DNA of 64,000 nt, taken from contig NZ_JZTW01000001.1 in NCBI RefSeq assembly GCF_000962805.1, forward strand, positions 372,001 through 436,000, given 5' to 3'. The position numbers were made by a program, and so were the translations under genes. This DNA comes from Pseudarthrobacter chlorophenolicus (GTDB lineage Bacteria > Actinomycetota > Actinomycetes > Actinomycetales > Micrococcaceae). Under the pieces are notes generated by a model. It made no database searches and was not told the DNA's origin. It worked only from the letters and a program-made list of their open reading frames with translations. Shown here one piece after another: positions 8,560 to 16,369 of this stretch (the stretch's first letter is position 1; each line of letters begins with the position of its first letter).

Positions 8560-8994
8560 TTAGGACTGCTGGTTTACAAAAGCCTGGGGGCCCTGCTCGG
8601 CCGCCGCGGGGTGCATGTAGCCAAATTCCAGGACGTTGCCGTCCGGGTCCGTGAGCTGGCGCTGGTACATGAATCCGAGGTCCGTGGCCGGGTGGTCCTC
8701 GGAGCCGCCCGCGGCCAGGCCCGCAGCCATTGCGGTGTCCACGGCTTCCCTGTCATCCAGGAAGATTGCCGTTGACACGGACACTGCGGCGGCCGGATCT
8801 CCGATGGGCCGGCTGGTGAAGGTCTGGAAGAAGTCGCGGACCAGGATCATGAAGTAGCTGTGGTCCTCTTCAACAACCACGCAGGCAGCATTGTGATCCG
8901 TGAAAAGCGGGTTGATGGTGAATCCGATGGCCGTGTAGAACGCCTTGGCACGGTCCAGATCGGTGACCGGCAGGTTGACGAACATGGAAGTCAT
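8560..8994 (-). CDS. VOC-family (glyoxalase/bleomycin-resistance-like) protein
   Basis: 144-aa single vicinal-oxygen-chelate protein (MFVNLPVTDLDRAKAFYTAIGF start; DPDGNVLEFGYM end with the usual metal-ligand Glu). Such proteins bind metals and detoxify or rearrange small electrophiles, or act as binding proteins. The ATG at 8994 is chosen over a GTG at 9015 because GAAAGAGA sits just upstream of it. First gene of a two-gene operon with the HxlR regulator. The substrate cannot be told. Confidence 0.9.
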   Translation of the reverse strand: MTSMFVNLPVTDLDRAKAFYTAIGFTINPLFTDHNAACVVVEEDHSYFMILVRDFFQTFTSRPIGDPAAAVSVSTAIFLDDREAVDTAMAAGLAAGGSEDHPATDLGFMYQRQLTDPDGNVLEFGYMHPAAAEQGPQAFVNQQS

Positions 8995-9025
8995 GATGGT
9001 CTCTTTCGTAGGCACTTAGGGTGAC

Positions 9026-9055
9026 GCAAGTAACACTTGCAAAAAACAAGTAACA
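9026..9055. promoter_or_regulatory. Putative operator in the VOC/DUF1648 divergent intergenic region
   Basis: Three half-sites are visible: GCAAGT-AAC-ACTTGC (9026-9040) and CAAGTAACA repeated directly at 9027-9035 and 9047-9055, exactly 20 bp apart. ACTTG (9035-9039) and CAAGT (9047-9051) also form an inverted pair with 7-bp spacing. The layout suggests a dimeric repressor binding one face of the helix; the HxlR protein encoded at the end of the leftward operon is the obvious candidate (inference). Confidence 0.5.
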
Positions 9056-9129
9056 GGTCAAGGGGCTGGGACCAGGGCATTCCCTTTGGCAGACATTTCT
9101 TCTACAACTGGAAGGAGAAAGGACATGCC

Positions 9130-10311
9130 GTGACTGTCGCCATCATCCTGACCTCAGCGCTGCTGGCCATGGTGACTGTGCTCGCCCTCGCCCTGCCGGC
9201 CATCAACAATGCCTCGGTGCCGTTCGGGGTCCGGGTGCCGTCCCGCTACGCCGCTGATCCGGTCATCGCGGGCCAGACCCGCGCCTACCGCAAGCGGGTG
9301 TTGATCAGCGCCGTGGTTGTGGCCGCGGCGACCGCTGCCGTCTCCGCCGCCAGCGGGGAGGCGCTGCTGCTGCCGTTGTCCGTCCTTGTCCTCGTTGGGA
9401 TCTGGTACGCCTGCTTTGTCCTGGCCAACCACGCAATTCGTGCTGCCAAGGCCGCCGGGGGATGGTTCGACGGCGTCCGGCAAGCCGCAGCAGCGGACGC
9501 GGGGCCGGAAGCATTGCCGGAGCGGGCGCCCTTCCCGTGGCTGTGGCTGCTCCCGGCGCTTGCCATCACGTCCGCCACCCTGGTGATCGGTGTTCTGCTG
9601 TATCCATCGATGCCGGCGCTGCTCGCCGTGCACTACGGCGCGGACGGCGTGCCTGACCGGTTCGCCGCCAAGTCCATCGGCAGCGCCTTTTCGCTGGTCT
9701 TCGTGCAATGCGGACTGACGGCGCTCCTGGCCATAGTGGCTTCGGCTGTCCATCGGAGCCGCCCGGACATCGACCCCGCGTACCCGGTCTCCTCCGCCCG
9801 CTGGCACCGCCGGTACACGGCGCAGAGCGTCAAAGCCCTGCTGGGCCTGGTGGCCATGATCGATCTCGGGATGCTCTTTTCATCGCTGCTCATGTGGACG
9901 GGCACTGTGAGCACCTGGGCGCCGCTCGCCGTCGTGCTTCCCGTCCTGGCCGGAGTCATTGTTGCTGCCCTCGTGCTGGCGCGGAACAACCGCGTACCGG
10001 GGGACGGGGAGCCGGATACCGGCCTGACACACGCGGATGACGACAGGTTCTGGCGCGGCGGCCTGGTCTACGTCAACCGTGAGGACCCCGCACTCATGGT
10101 GCCGCGCCGGTTCGGCCTGGGCTGGACCCTGAACTTCGGCAACCCCGGTGCGGCGATGTTCCTGGTGGGCGTACTCGCGTTCGTTGGGCTCGTCATCAGC
10201 ATCGTGGCCGCCCTGCGGCTGGGGGGGCTGACCTGGCAACCTCCGGTGGCCGAGGCAAGGAGACCGGTTCAGCCCGGACGGGCAACCGGGACGCAGTCAC
10301 AACCCGTTTAG
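9130..10311 (+). CDS. DUF1648/DUF5808 membrane protein
   Basis: 393-aa multi-pass membrane protein. The N-terminal region has PFGVRVP followed by helices; a DUF1648-like segment includes LLAVHYGADGVPDRFA (around residue 180); the C-terminal RFWRGGLVYVNREDPALMV and RRFGLGWTLNFGNP fit DUF5808. Function is unknown; related proteins are often encoded with GntR or other one-component regulators and are linked to SdpI-like immunity proteins. GTG start at 9130 with AAGGAGAAAGGA upstream. Divergent from the VOC/HxlR operon across a repeat-rich promoter region. Confidence 0.82.
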   Translation: MTVAIILTSALLAMVTVLALALPAINNASVPFGVRVPSRYAADPVIAGQTRAYRKRVLISAVVVAAATAAVSAASGEALLLPLSVLVLVGIWYACFVLANHAIRAAKAAGGWFDGVRQAAAADAGPEALPERAPFPWLWLLPALAITSATLVIGVLLYPSMPALLAVHYGADGVPDRFAAKSIGSAFSLVFVQCGLTALLAIVASAVHRSRPDIDPAYPVSSARWHRRYTAQSVKALLGLVAMIDLGMLFSSLLMWTGTVSTWAPLAVVLPVLAGVIVAALVLARNNRVPGDGEPDTGLTHADDDRFWRGGLVYVNREDPALMVPRRFGLGWTLNFGNPGAAMFLVGVLAFVGLVISIVAALRLGGLTWQPPVAEARRPVQPGRATGTQSQPV

Positions 10312-10368
10312 TTCGTATTGATCCTCACACCGAAGCCCATTTCTTCCGCGTGCCGGTGGCCGGGCAGA

Positions 10369-10374
10369 TACTGT
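10369..10374 (+). promoter_or_regulatory. -10 box TACTGT, leaderless promoter
   Basis: Seven nt separate this hexamer from the ATG at 10382, so transcription should begin at or next to the start codon. No Shine-Dalgarno is present. Confidence 0.55.
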
Positions 10375-10381
10375 AGAAGCC

Positions 10382-11245
10382 ATGACGTCTACCACCGCCG
10401 CCGAGACCGTACGGCCCGAACGCAACATCCCCGCAGAGATCGCCCGCTCCTGGCTCCTCGTGAACGCCATGAAGACCGAGCTCTTTGACCAGTCCGCCGT
10501 CTCACGCGCAGATTCGATCATCCTTGACATCGAAGACGCCGTGGACCCGTCCCAGAAGGACACGGCGCGGGGCAATGTGGTGGACTGGCTGACCCGCGGC
10601 GGCCAGGCCTGGGTCCGCATCAACGATGCCACCAGCCCGTTCTGGGCCGACGACCTCGCGGGCCTCCGCGGCACCCCCGGCCTGCTGGGCGTCATGCTCG
10701 CCAAGACCGAATCCGCTGACCAGGTCACCGAAAGCTTCCACCGTATGGACGGCAAGACCCCCGTCATTCCCCTGGTGGAGTCCGCCGTCGGCATCGAAGA
10801 AGCCAACAACATCGCCAAGGCCCAGGGCGCCTTCCGCCTGGCCTTCGGTTCGGGCGACTTCCGCCGGGACACCGGCATGGCCGCAACGCCCGAGGCCATG
10901 GCCTACCCCCGCGCCAAGCTGGTCGTGGCCAGCCGCGTGGGCAACCTGCCCGGCCCCATCGACGGCCCCACCGTGGGCACTAACCACCCCATCCTGCGCG
11001 AACAGACCGGCATCACCGTGATGATGGGCATGACCGGCAAGCTCTGCCTGGCCATCGACCAGACCCCCGTGATCAACGAGGTCATCAGCCCCACGCCGTC
11101 CGACGTCGCCTGGGCCACCGACTTCATGAACGACTTCGAAGCCAACGGCCGCGTCATCCGCGACGGCTCGGACCTGCCCCGCCTGGGCCGCGCCGAAAAG
11201 ATCATGAAACTGGCTGTAGCCTTTGGGGTGCAGCCCGCGCTGTAG
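10382..11245 (+). CDS. HpcH/HpaI aldolase/CitE-family CoA-ester lyase
   Basis: 287-aa member of the citrate lyase beta subunit (CitE)-like family, TIM-barrel enzymes that cleave or hydrolyse CoA esters such as malyl-, citramalyl- or citryl-CoA. Visible are the metal-ligand segment ADSIILDIEDAVDPSQK (around residues 40-56), TPVIPLVESAVGIEEA with the second acidic ligand, and the FGSGDFRRDTG loop. There are no citrate lyase alpha, gamma or holo-ACP genes nearby, so this is a stand-alone CitE-like enzyme and the substrate is unknown. Leaderless promoter upstream. Confidence 0.9.
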   Translation: MTSTTAAETVRPERNIPAEIARSWLLVNAMKTELFDQSAVSRADSIILDIEDAVDPSQKDTARGNVVDWLTRGGQAWVRINDATSPFWADDLAGLRGTPGLLGVMLAKTESADQVTESFHRMDGKTPVIPLVESAVGIEEANNIAKAQGAFRLAFGSGDFRRDTGMAATPEAMAYPRAKLVVASRVGNLPGPIDGPTVGTNHPILREQTGITVMMGMTGKLCLAIDQTPVINEVISPTPSDVAWATDFMNDFEANGRVIRDGSDLPRLGRAEKIMKLAVAFGVQPAL

Positions 11246-11274
11246 CGCCCGCCCCCAGCACTTCAGGAGACCCC

Positions 11275-12216
11275 GTGACCGATACCCGCTATCTGGTCCA
11301 CGGGGTCTTTTGGGATGGCCTGCCGGCCGCCGCAGCAGCGGACGACGGCGGCGCCCCGGTGCTGCGCCTCCAGTCACCATCCGGGGACTTCCGGGAGTTG
11401 GACCTCCGGCAAGGGGCACGGCTTGGCTTTCGCGTGGCGGAGCTGGGCAAGTCCTGCCTGGGGCACCTGGTGGTCCACTCGGCCAGCCGGCGCGACCACA
11501 TCCTGTGCAAGACCGCCGCCCCGGCCATCAGGGGACGGCAATGCGAACGCTGCTTCGTCCAGGACGAATCCCGGCTGATCCACGACTTCCACCGCGGCGG
11601 CCGGGTGACTCCAGGGCTCCGTGACTACCTGATGCAGGAGCACTGGCTTTACCTGGCCACCTTCGCCGGAGGCGCCACGAAGGTGGGTACGGCTTCCGGT
11701 CCCCGCAAATGGAACAGGCTGGCCGAGCAGGGCGCCACCGTGGCCCGTTACGTGGCACAGGCGGAGGACGGCCGGGTGGTCCGGGTCCTGGAGGACCTCG
11801 TCACGGCCGAACTGGCCTTGACCCAGCAGGTGCGCTCCAGCGCCAAAACCGAGGCCCTCCTGCAACCGCTGGCCGCACGAGACCTGGACGCCATCAGCAG
11901 CCGCCATGCAGGCGACGTGCGGCACCTGCTGGCCCGCACCGCCGTCGGCGGCTTTACCGTGGTTGACGAAACGTGGGTGCGTCCCGCCCAGGCGGACGCC
12001 ATCTACGGTCCGGCGGCCCGGCATGCCTACCCCCATCCACTGGACGGCGGAGAGCACGGCTTTACTGTCGCAGCCATCAGCGGCTCCAATGTCCTGGCCC
12101 GGCTGGACGGCACCGAGTCGCTCTTCGTGGTGAACCTGTCGCACCTGACGGCCCGGACCATTGAACCGGGGGACTTCGCCTCGGCAGTGCCGGCCGTGCA
12201 GGAAGCGCTGTTCTAG
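11275..12216 (+). CDS. DUF2797 domain-containing protein
   Basis: 313-aa protein of the DUF2797 family. Recognisable features are a Cys cluster RGRQCERCFVQDESRL (around residue 82) that could bind zinc, HWLYLATFAGGATKVGTA (around residue 122; resembles a GIY-YIG-like core in which the Tyr pair and K-x-G are kept) and WNRLAEQGA. Function is unknown. GTG start at 11275 with AGGAGA 5 bp upstream. It sits 29 bp after the CitE-like gene and may be cotranscribed. Confidence 0.8.
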   Translation: MTDTRYLVHGVFWDGLPAAAAADDGGAPVLRLQSPSGDFRELDLRQGARLGFRVAELGKSCLGHLVVHSASRRDHILCKTAAPAIRGRQCERCFVQDESRLIHDFHRGGRVTPGLRDYLMQEHWLYLATFAGGATKVGTASGPRKWNRLAEQGATVARYVAQAEDGRVVRVLEDLVTAELALTQQVRSSAKTEALLQPLAARDLDAISSRHAGDVRHLLARTAVGGFTVVDETWVRPAQADAIYGPAARHAYPHPLDGGEHGFTVAAISGSNVLARLDGTESLFVVNLSHLTARTIEPGDFASAVPAVQEALF

Positions 12217-12263
12217 GTTCGGCCGGAGAGTAGGCCCTGGCGGCCGGGCCAGGGCAACCCCGC

Positions 12264-12269
12264 TAGACT
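12264..12269 (+). promoter_or_regulatory. -10 box TAGACT, leaderless promoter
   Basis: Hexamer 6 nt before the GTG at 12276, with no Shine-Dalgarno between. Confidence 0.6.
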
Positions 12270-12275
12270 TGGACG

Positions 12276-12500
12276 GTGCTGAACGAATTCTGGGCCACCG
12301 CGCCCACCTCCTACAAGGTCATGGTCTTCAGCGCCATGGGCCTGATCGCCGTCGGCATCATCCTGAACCTCGTGGGCAACACCAGCGGCAACCAAGGCCT
12401 GGCCATGGCGTCCCTGCCGCTGATCGGGCTTGGCCTGGTCCTGCACGTTGTGGGCATGGTGGTCCGCGGCCAGTCGATCCGGAAGAACCTGCGCCGCTAG
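12276..12500 (+). CDS. Small two-helix membrane protein (DUF3188-like)
   Basis: 74-aa protein with two hydrophobic segments (about residues 15-35 and 42-62) and a basic C terminus (GQSIRKNLRR) predicted cytoplasmic. It resembles the short DUF3188 proteins of Arthrobacter relatives, judged by length and topology only. Function is unknown. GTG start with a leaderless promoter; the next gene has its own promoter, so this is probably monocistronic. Confidence 0.7.
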   Translation: MLNEFWATAPTSYKVMVFSAMGLIAVGIILNLVGNTSGNQGLAMASLPLIGLGLVLHVVGMVVRGQSIRKNLRR

Positions 12501-12548
12501 CTGCGCTGCCCCGGCTGCTCCGTTTTCGGCCCGCCATGACGCGGACGA

Positions 12549-12554
12549 TAGGCT
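12549..12554 (+). promoter_or_regulatory. -10 box TAGGCT, leaderless promoter of the MaoC pair
   Basis: Hexamer 7 nt before ATG 12562; no Shine-Dalgarno. Confidence 0.6.
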
Positions 12555-12561
12555 TGGGGCC

Positions 12562-13023
12562 ATGACTATCAATCCGGATCTGCAGGGCCGGAGCTACCCT
12601 GCCGCAGAGGTGTACGACGTCGGCCGCGAGAAGATCCGCGAGTTCGCCCGGGCAGTCAAGGCCACCCATCCCGCACACTTCGACGTCGATGCCGCCACAG
12701 CGCTGGGCCACCGCGACCTCGTGGCACCGCCCACCTTCGCCATCATCATCGCCCAGCGTGCCGACGCCCAGCTCATCGAGGATCCGGACGCCGGCATCGA
12801 CTTCTCCCGCGTGGTCCACGCAGACCAGCGCTTCACCCACCACCGGCCCATTTTCGCCGGTGACCGGCTCGTGGCCGAGCTGCACGTTGACGGCGTCCGG
12901 GCCATGGGCGGCGGCGCCATGATCACCACCCGCTCCGAAATCTTCGCCCTCGGCGACGGTGACGCCCGCGAGCAGGTCACCACCACCACGTCATCCATCC
13001 TGGTCCGCGGAGAGGGACAGTAA
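12562..13023 (+). CDS. MaoC-like dehydratase, HadA-type subunit
   Basis: 153-aa hot-dog-fold protein of the UPF0336/HadA type, the non-catalytic, substrate-binding half of (3R)-hydroxyacyl dehydratase in mycobacteria. Visible are VYDVGREKIREFARAVKATHP at the N terminus and VAPPTFAII around residue 55. It lacks the Asp-His catalytic pair that its partner has. ATG 12562 is chosen because of the leaderless promoter; the frame upstream is not conserved-looking. The partner starts 2 bp after its stop, so the two should form a heterodimer. This genus is not known to make mycolic acids, so the physiological substrate is open. Confidence 0.87.
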   Translation: MTINPDLQGRSYPAAEVYDVGREKIREFARAVKATHPAHFDVDAATALGHRDLVAPPTFAIIIAQRADAQLIEDPDAGIDFSRVVHADQRFTHHRPIFAGDRLVAELHVDGVRAMGGGAMITTRSEIFALGDGDAREQVTTTTSSILVRGEGQ

Positions 13024-13025
13024 CC

Positions 13026-13463
13026 ATGAGCCCCAGCATCACCGACCTGGCCGCCGGCCAGGAGATCGGCAGCCGCACCGTCGAGGTCACCCGCACGGAT
13101 CTGGTCAAGTACGCAGGCGCCTCCGGCGACTTCAACCCCATCCACTGGAACGAGGCCTTCGCCACCGGCGTCGAACTGCCCGGCGTCATCGCCCACGGCA
13201 TGTTCACCATGGGTTCGGCCGTCCAGCTGGTGACCGACTGGGCAGGCGACCCGGCCGCCGTCGTCGATTTCCAGACCCGGTTCACCAAGCCGGTCCTGGT
13301 CACCGACACCACCGGCACCGCGGAGCCCGGCGCCACCATCGAGGTCAGCGGAACCATCGGAAAGCTCGACGCCGAGGCGGGCACCGCACGCGTGGACCTC
13401 ACCGTCACCGCGGCCGGGCAAAAGGTACTGATGAAGGCCCAGGCCGTCGTCAAGCTCTCCTAG
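13026..13463 (+). CDS. MaoC-family dehydratase, HadB-type catalytic subunit
   Basis: 145-aa hot-dog-fold (R)-hydratase. The hydratase-2 motif AGASGDFNPIHWNEAFA carries the catalytic Asp35 and His40; GVIAHGMFTMG is the conserved hot-dog helix. It pairs with the upstream HadA-type subunit. In Mycobacterium the homologues dehydrate FAS-II intermediates; in Arthrobacter-like bacteria the role is unproven (fatty acid or polyketide-like intermediate dehydration). Confidence 0.9.
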   Translation: MSPSITDLAAGQEIGSRTVEVTRTDLVKYAGASGDFNPIHWNEAFATGVELPGVIAHGMFTMGSAVQLVTDWAGDPAAVVDFQTRFTKPVLVTDTTGTAEPGATIEVSGTIGKLDAEAGTARVDLTVTAAGQKVLMKAQAVVKLS

Positions 13464-13473
13464 CGGAACCTCC

Positions 13474-14754
13474 TTGACCAAAACGGCAGCGCCCCAGGCA
13501 ACCGCGGCCAACGTCACCCACTGGCGCAACGCCGTCGTGGTGGCCTACGGCGCCAGCGGACTCGCTTTTGCGTCCTGGGTATCCAGGCTCCCGGCAATCC
13601 GTGACGCCCTGGACCTGACCCCGGGGAACGTGGGCGTCCTTCTTCTCTGCCTGACGCTGGGCTCGTTCGCGTCAGTGTCTGCCTCGGGGCTGATCGTGCT
13701 CCGCCTGGGCTCCAAGCAGACCATCCGGACCGGCAGCATCATGGTGGGCTTCGGACTGCTGCTCGCCGGCCTTGGCACCTCGGTGCTGGCCAGTCCCGTG
13801 GTGACCGCGGCGGGCCTGGCCGTTATCGGGTTGGGCACCGGAAGCTGGAACACCGCCTCGAATGTGGAGGGCGCGGCGGTGGAACGCGCTGTGGGCCGGC
13901 ACATTATGCCCAGGCTGCACGGTGCCTTCAGCCTGGGGACCGTGGCGGGTGCTGGTTTGGGGGCGGCAGCTGCCGCGGTGTCCCTGCCGGTGGCCTGGCA
14001 CCTTGGCGCGGCCGGCCTGGTGGTCGCCGTTTCGGTCGCCACGGCGGCGTCCTGGTTCCGTGCGGACATCACCCCGGTCGCAGGGGAGCGGACCTACACC
14101 CCTGACCACTTCGAGGACCCCACCACCGGGCCCATTCCCCTTATCACCGCCGGGGAAGGGGAGGCTCCCCTCGACAACAAGCGCAAGATCGCCCAGGCCT
14201 GGCGCGACCGGCGGACCCTACTCCTTGGTGTCCTGGTGCTCGGCCTGGCACTGGCCGAAGGCGCAGCAGGGGACTGGGTGGCCCTCGCCCTGGCGGACGG
14301 GCACGGGCAAAGCGATGCTGCCGGCGCCGCCGGGTACGGGCTGTTCGTCACGTTCATGACCATCGGCCGGTTCGCCGGAACCCTCGTCCTTGACCGCTAC
14401 GGCAGGGTTCCGGTGATGCGCTGGTGTGCCGCGCTGGCGGTCCTGGGGCTGGGACTGTTCGTCTTCGCGCCGGTGCCGTGGCTCGCCTTTATTGGCCTGG
14501 CTATCTGGGGTCTCGGTGCCTCGCTAGGATTCCCCGTGGGCATGTCCGCCGCTGCCGACGACCCCGCCAAGGCCGCCGCCAGGGTCTCTGTGGTCTCCAC
14601 CATCGGCTACGGCGCATTCCTGTGCGGGCCGCCGCTGCTGGGCCTTCTCGCCGAGCATGTGGGCATCCTGCACTCGCTGCTGGCCGTCATGGTGATGCTG
14701 GCCGTCAGCTTCTTCCTTTCGCCGGTGGCCCGGAAGCCCGCAGGGATTGCCTAG
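13474..14754 (+). CDS. MFS transporter
   Basis: 426-aa major facilitator with about 12 TM helices. Its N terminus (AYGASGLAFASWVSRLPAIRDAL) is typical of the YbjJ-like drug/unknown-substrate group of MFS proteins, and a cytoplasmic loop of about 50 residues lies between helices 6 and 7 (ERTYTPDHFEDPTT). TTG start at 13474, 10 bp after the HadB gene; the Shine-Dalgarno is weak (CGGAAC). It may be coupled to the MaoC operon. Substrate unknown. Confidence 0.85.
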   Translation: MTKTAAPQATAANVTHWRNAVVVAYGASGLAFASWVSRLPAIRDALDLTPGNVGVLLLCLTLGSFASVSASGLIVLRLGSKQTIRTGSIMVGFGLLLAGLGTSVLASPVVTAAGLAVIGLGTGSWNTASNVEGAAVERAVGRHIMPRLHGAFSLGTVAGAGLGAAAAAVSLPVAWHLGAAGLVVAVSVATAASWFRADITPVAGERTYTPDHFEDPTTGPIPLITAGEGEAPLDNKRKIAQAWRDRRTLLLGVLVLGLALAEGAAGDWVALALADGHGQSDAAGAAGYGLFVTFMTIGRFAGTLVLDRYGRVPVMRWCAALAVLGLGLFVFAPVPWLAFIGLAIWGLGASLGFPVGMSAAADDPAKAAARVSVVSTIGYGAFLCGPPLLGLLAEHVGILHSLLAVMVMLAVSFFLSPVARKPAGIA

Positions 14755-14760
14755 TAAGGT
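14755..14760 (+). promoter_or_regulatory. -10 box TAAGGT upstream of murB
   Basis: The hexamer directly follows the TAG stop of the MFS gene and lies 6 nt before the second of two consecutive GTG codons (14767), suggesting leaderless murB mRNA starting there. Confidence 0.5.
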
Positions 14761-14766
14761 GTTGTG

Positions 14767-15834
14767 GTGACTTCCACGCTGCTTTCCTCCCTGACCACGT
14801 CCGCCGTCGGTGGCCCCGCCGGCAAATACATCGAGGCGCGGACCGAGGCTGAGATCATCGATGCCGTCCGCACCGCGGATGCCGCCGGGGAACAGGTGCT
14901 GATCATCGCGGGCGGTTCCAACCTCCTGATCTCCGACGACGGGTACCCCGGGACGGTGGTGAAGATCGCCTCCGAGGGCTTCACGGTCAACGCTGAAGAC
15001 TCCTGTGGCGGGGTGGCTGTGGTGGTCCAGGCCGGGCACAACTGGGACCAGCTGGTGGACTACGCAGTCCGCCACGCCTGGTCCGGGATCGAAGCGCTGT
15101 CCGGGATCCCGGGGTCAACGGGCGCGACGCCGGTCCAGAACGTAGGTGCCTACGGGGCCGACGTCTCGCAGACCATCGCCGCGGTCCGGACCTGGGACCG
15201 CGAGCGGAACGCCGTGCAGACCTTCACCAACTCCGAGCTGAAGTTCGGCTACCGGGACTCCATCCTGAAGCAGACCACCGTGAACGGGTCGCCCCGCTAC
15301 GTGGTGCTGACGGTCGAATTCCAGCTGCCGCTCGGCCGGATGAGCGCCCCCATCCGGTACGCCGAGCTGGCGCGGTCCCTCGGCGTGGAGGCGGGCAAGC
15401 GGGCCTACTCGAACGATGTGCGCCGGGAAGTGCTGCGGCTGCGGGCTTCCAAGGGCATGGTCCTCGATCCTGCAGACCGGGACACCTATTCGACGGGCTC
15501 GTTCTTCACCAACCCGATCGTTCCGGAGTCCGAAGCCGCCTCGCTGCCTGACAACGCGCCACGGTACCCTGCCGGCCAGGACGGAATGGTTAAGCTGTCC
15601 GCTGCATGGCTGATTGACCAGGCCGGCTTCGGCAGGGGCTTCGGGCTCGAACCGGACAGCGTGTCCGGGGGACGGGCTTCGCTGTCCACCAAGCACACCC
15701 TGGCCATCACCAACCGCGGCGGCGCCGGCGCCTCCGATGTGGTGGCCGTGGCACGCGAGGTGCGTGCCGGCGTCGAACGCCGGTTTGGCGTCCGCCTGCA
15801 CCCGGAGCCGCTGCTCATCGGCCTGGAACTGTAA
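14767..15834 (+). CDS. murB: UDP-N-acetylmuramate dehydrogenase
   Basis: FAD-dependent reductase that converts UDP-GlcNAc-enolpyruvate to UDP-MurNAc in cytoplasmic peptidoglycan synthesis. 355 aa from GTG 14767 (a GTG also precedes it at 14764). FAD-binding segments IIAGGSNLLISDDGYPG, LSGIPGSTGATPVQNVGAYG and FGYRDSILK are present; GSFFTNPIV carries the catalytic Ser that protonates the enol, and HPEPLLIGLEL ends the protein. Length and insertions are those of type I (E. coli-like) MurB. Its 3' end overlaps the convergent downstream gene by 20 bp. Confidence 0.97.
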   Translation: MTSTLLSSLTTSAVGGPAGKYIEARTEAEIIDAVRTADAAGEQVLIIAGGSNLLISDDGYPGTVVKIASEGFTVNAEDSCGGVAVVVQAGHNWDQLVDYAVRHAWSGIEALSGIPGSTGATPVQNVGAYGADVSQTIAAVRTWDRERNAVQTFTNSELKFGYRDSILKQTTVNGSPRYVVLTVEFQLPLGRMSAPIRYAELARSLGVEAGKRAYSNDVRREVLRLRASKGMVLDPADRDTYSTGSFFTNPIVPESEAASLPDNAPRYPAGQDGMVKLSAAWLIDQAGFGRGFGLEPDSVSGGRASLSTKHTLAITNRGGAGASDVVAVAREVRAGVERRFGVRLHPEPLLIGLEL

Positions 15835-16315
15835 CGTCTTCTTCCGCGGACGCTGGGGTGGCTGCCGGGTCCTGTCGCAGGGATGCGGCCGCACCCATGA
15901 CCGCTGAGGCCCACCCGGCCAGGGCAAGGTAGATGCCCATGAAGATCCAGACCAGCTGCCCCGGCGCCAGCGGGCTCGCCGTCCCGGCCACGATGCACGT
16001 GGCCAGGCCAGCGGTGGCGACCGCCAGGGACAGGACCCAGAGCACCCGTCCGGTCATCGGGTGGCGGCGCCAGTCCCGGCGGATCCGCACGCCCTGGCAG
16101 CCGGTCCGAAGGCCGGGAAACAGAACCGCGTAACCCCCGCCCAGGCTCAGGGCCAGTGAGGGAAGAAGGATCCGGGGTTCGGACTGTCCGCTGCCCAGGA
16201 ACCTGGTGAGGGAAAGGCTTCCCAGCGCCGTGCCGGCCAGGACGCTGAGGGTCCCGCCGATCATCCACATCCTGGTTTTACGCGCGAGCAACAGCCACAA
16301 ACTCCCCAAAGTCAT
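15815..16315 (-). CDS. Hypothetical four-helix membrane protein
   Basis: 166-aa protein with about four hydrophobic segments (residues 15-38, 47-67, 88-112, 120-142) and a polar C terminus (ASLRQDPAATPASAEED). No family recognised. It is convergent with murB and overlaps its last 20 bp. Leaderless promoter on the minus strand. Divergent from the AlkZ-like gene with only 54 bp between the two starts. Confidence 0.7.
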   Translation of the reverse strand: MTLGSLWLLLARKTRMWMIGGTLSVLAGTALGSLSLTRFLGSGQSEPRILLPSLALSLGGGYAVLFPGLRTGCQGVRIRRDWRRHPMTGRVLWVLSLAVATAGLATCIVAGTASPLAPGQLVWIFMGIYLALAGWASAVMGAAASLRQDPAATPASAEEDVTVPGR

Positions 16316-16321
16316 GGTTCC

Positions 16322-16327
16322 ACCCTA
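16322..16327 (-). promoter_or_regulatory. -10 box TAGGGT, leaderless promoter
   Basis: On the minus strand, 6 nt before the ATG at 16315. Together with the box at 16358-16363 it makes a compact pair of divergent leaderless promoters. Confidence 0.5.
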
Positions 16328-16357
16328 ACCGCCGTAGGCGCCCGGGGGCGCGGCGCC

Positions 16358-16363
16358 TAGGAT
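16358..16363 (+). promoter_or_regulatory. -10 box TAGGAT, leaderless promoter
   Basis: Six nt before ATG 16370; no Shine-Dalgarno. Confidence 0.6.
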
Positions 16364-16369
16364 GAAGCA

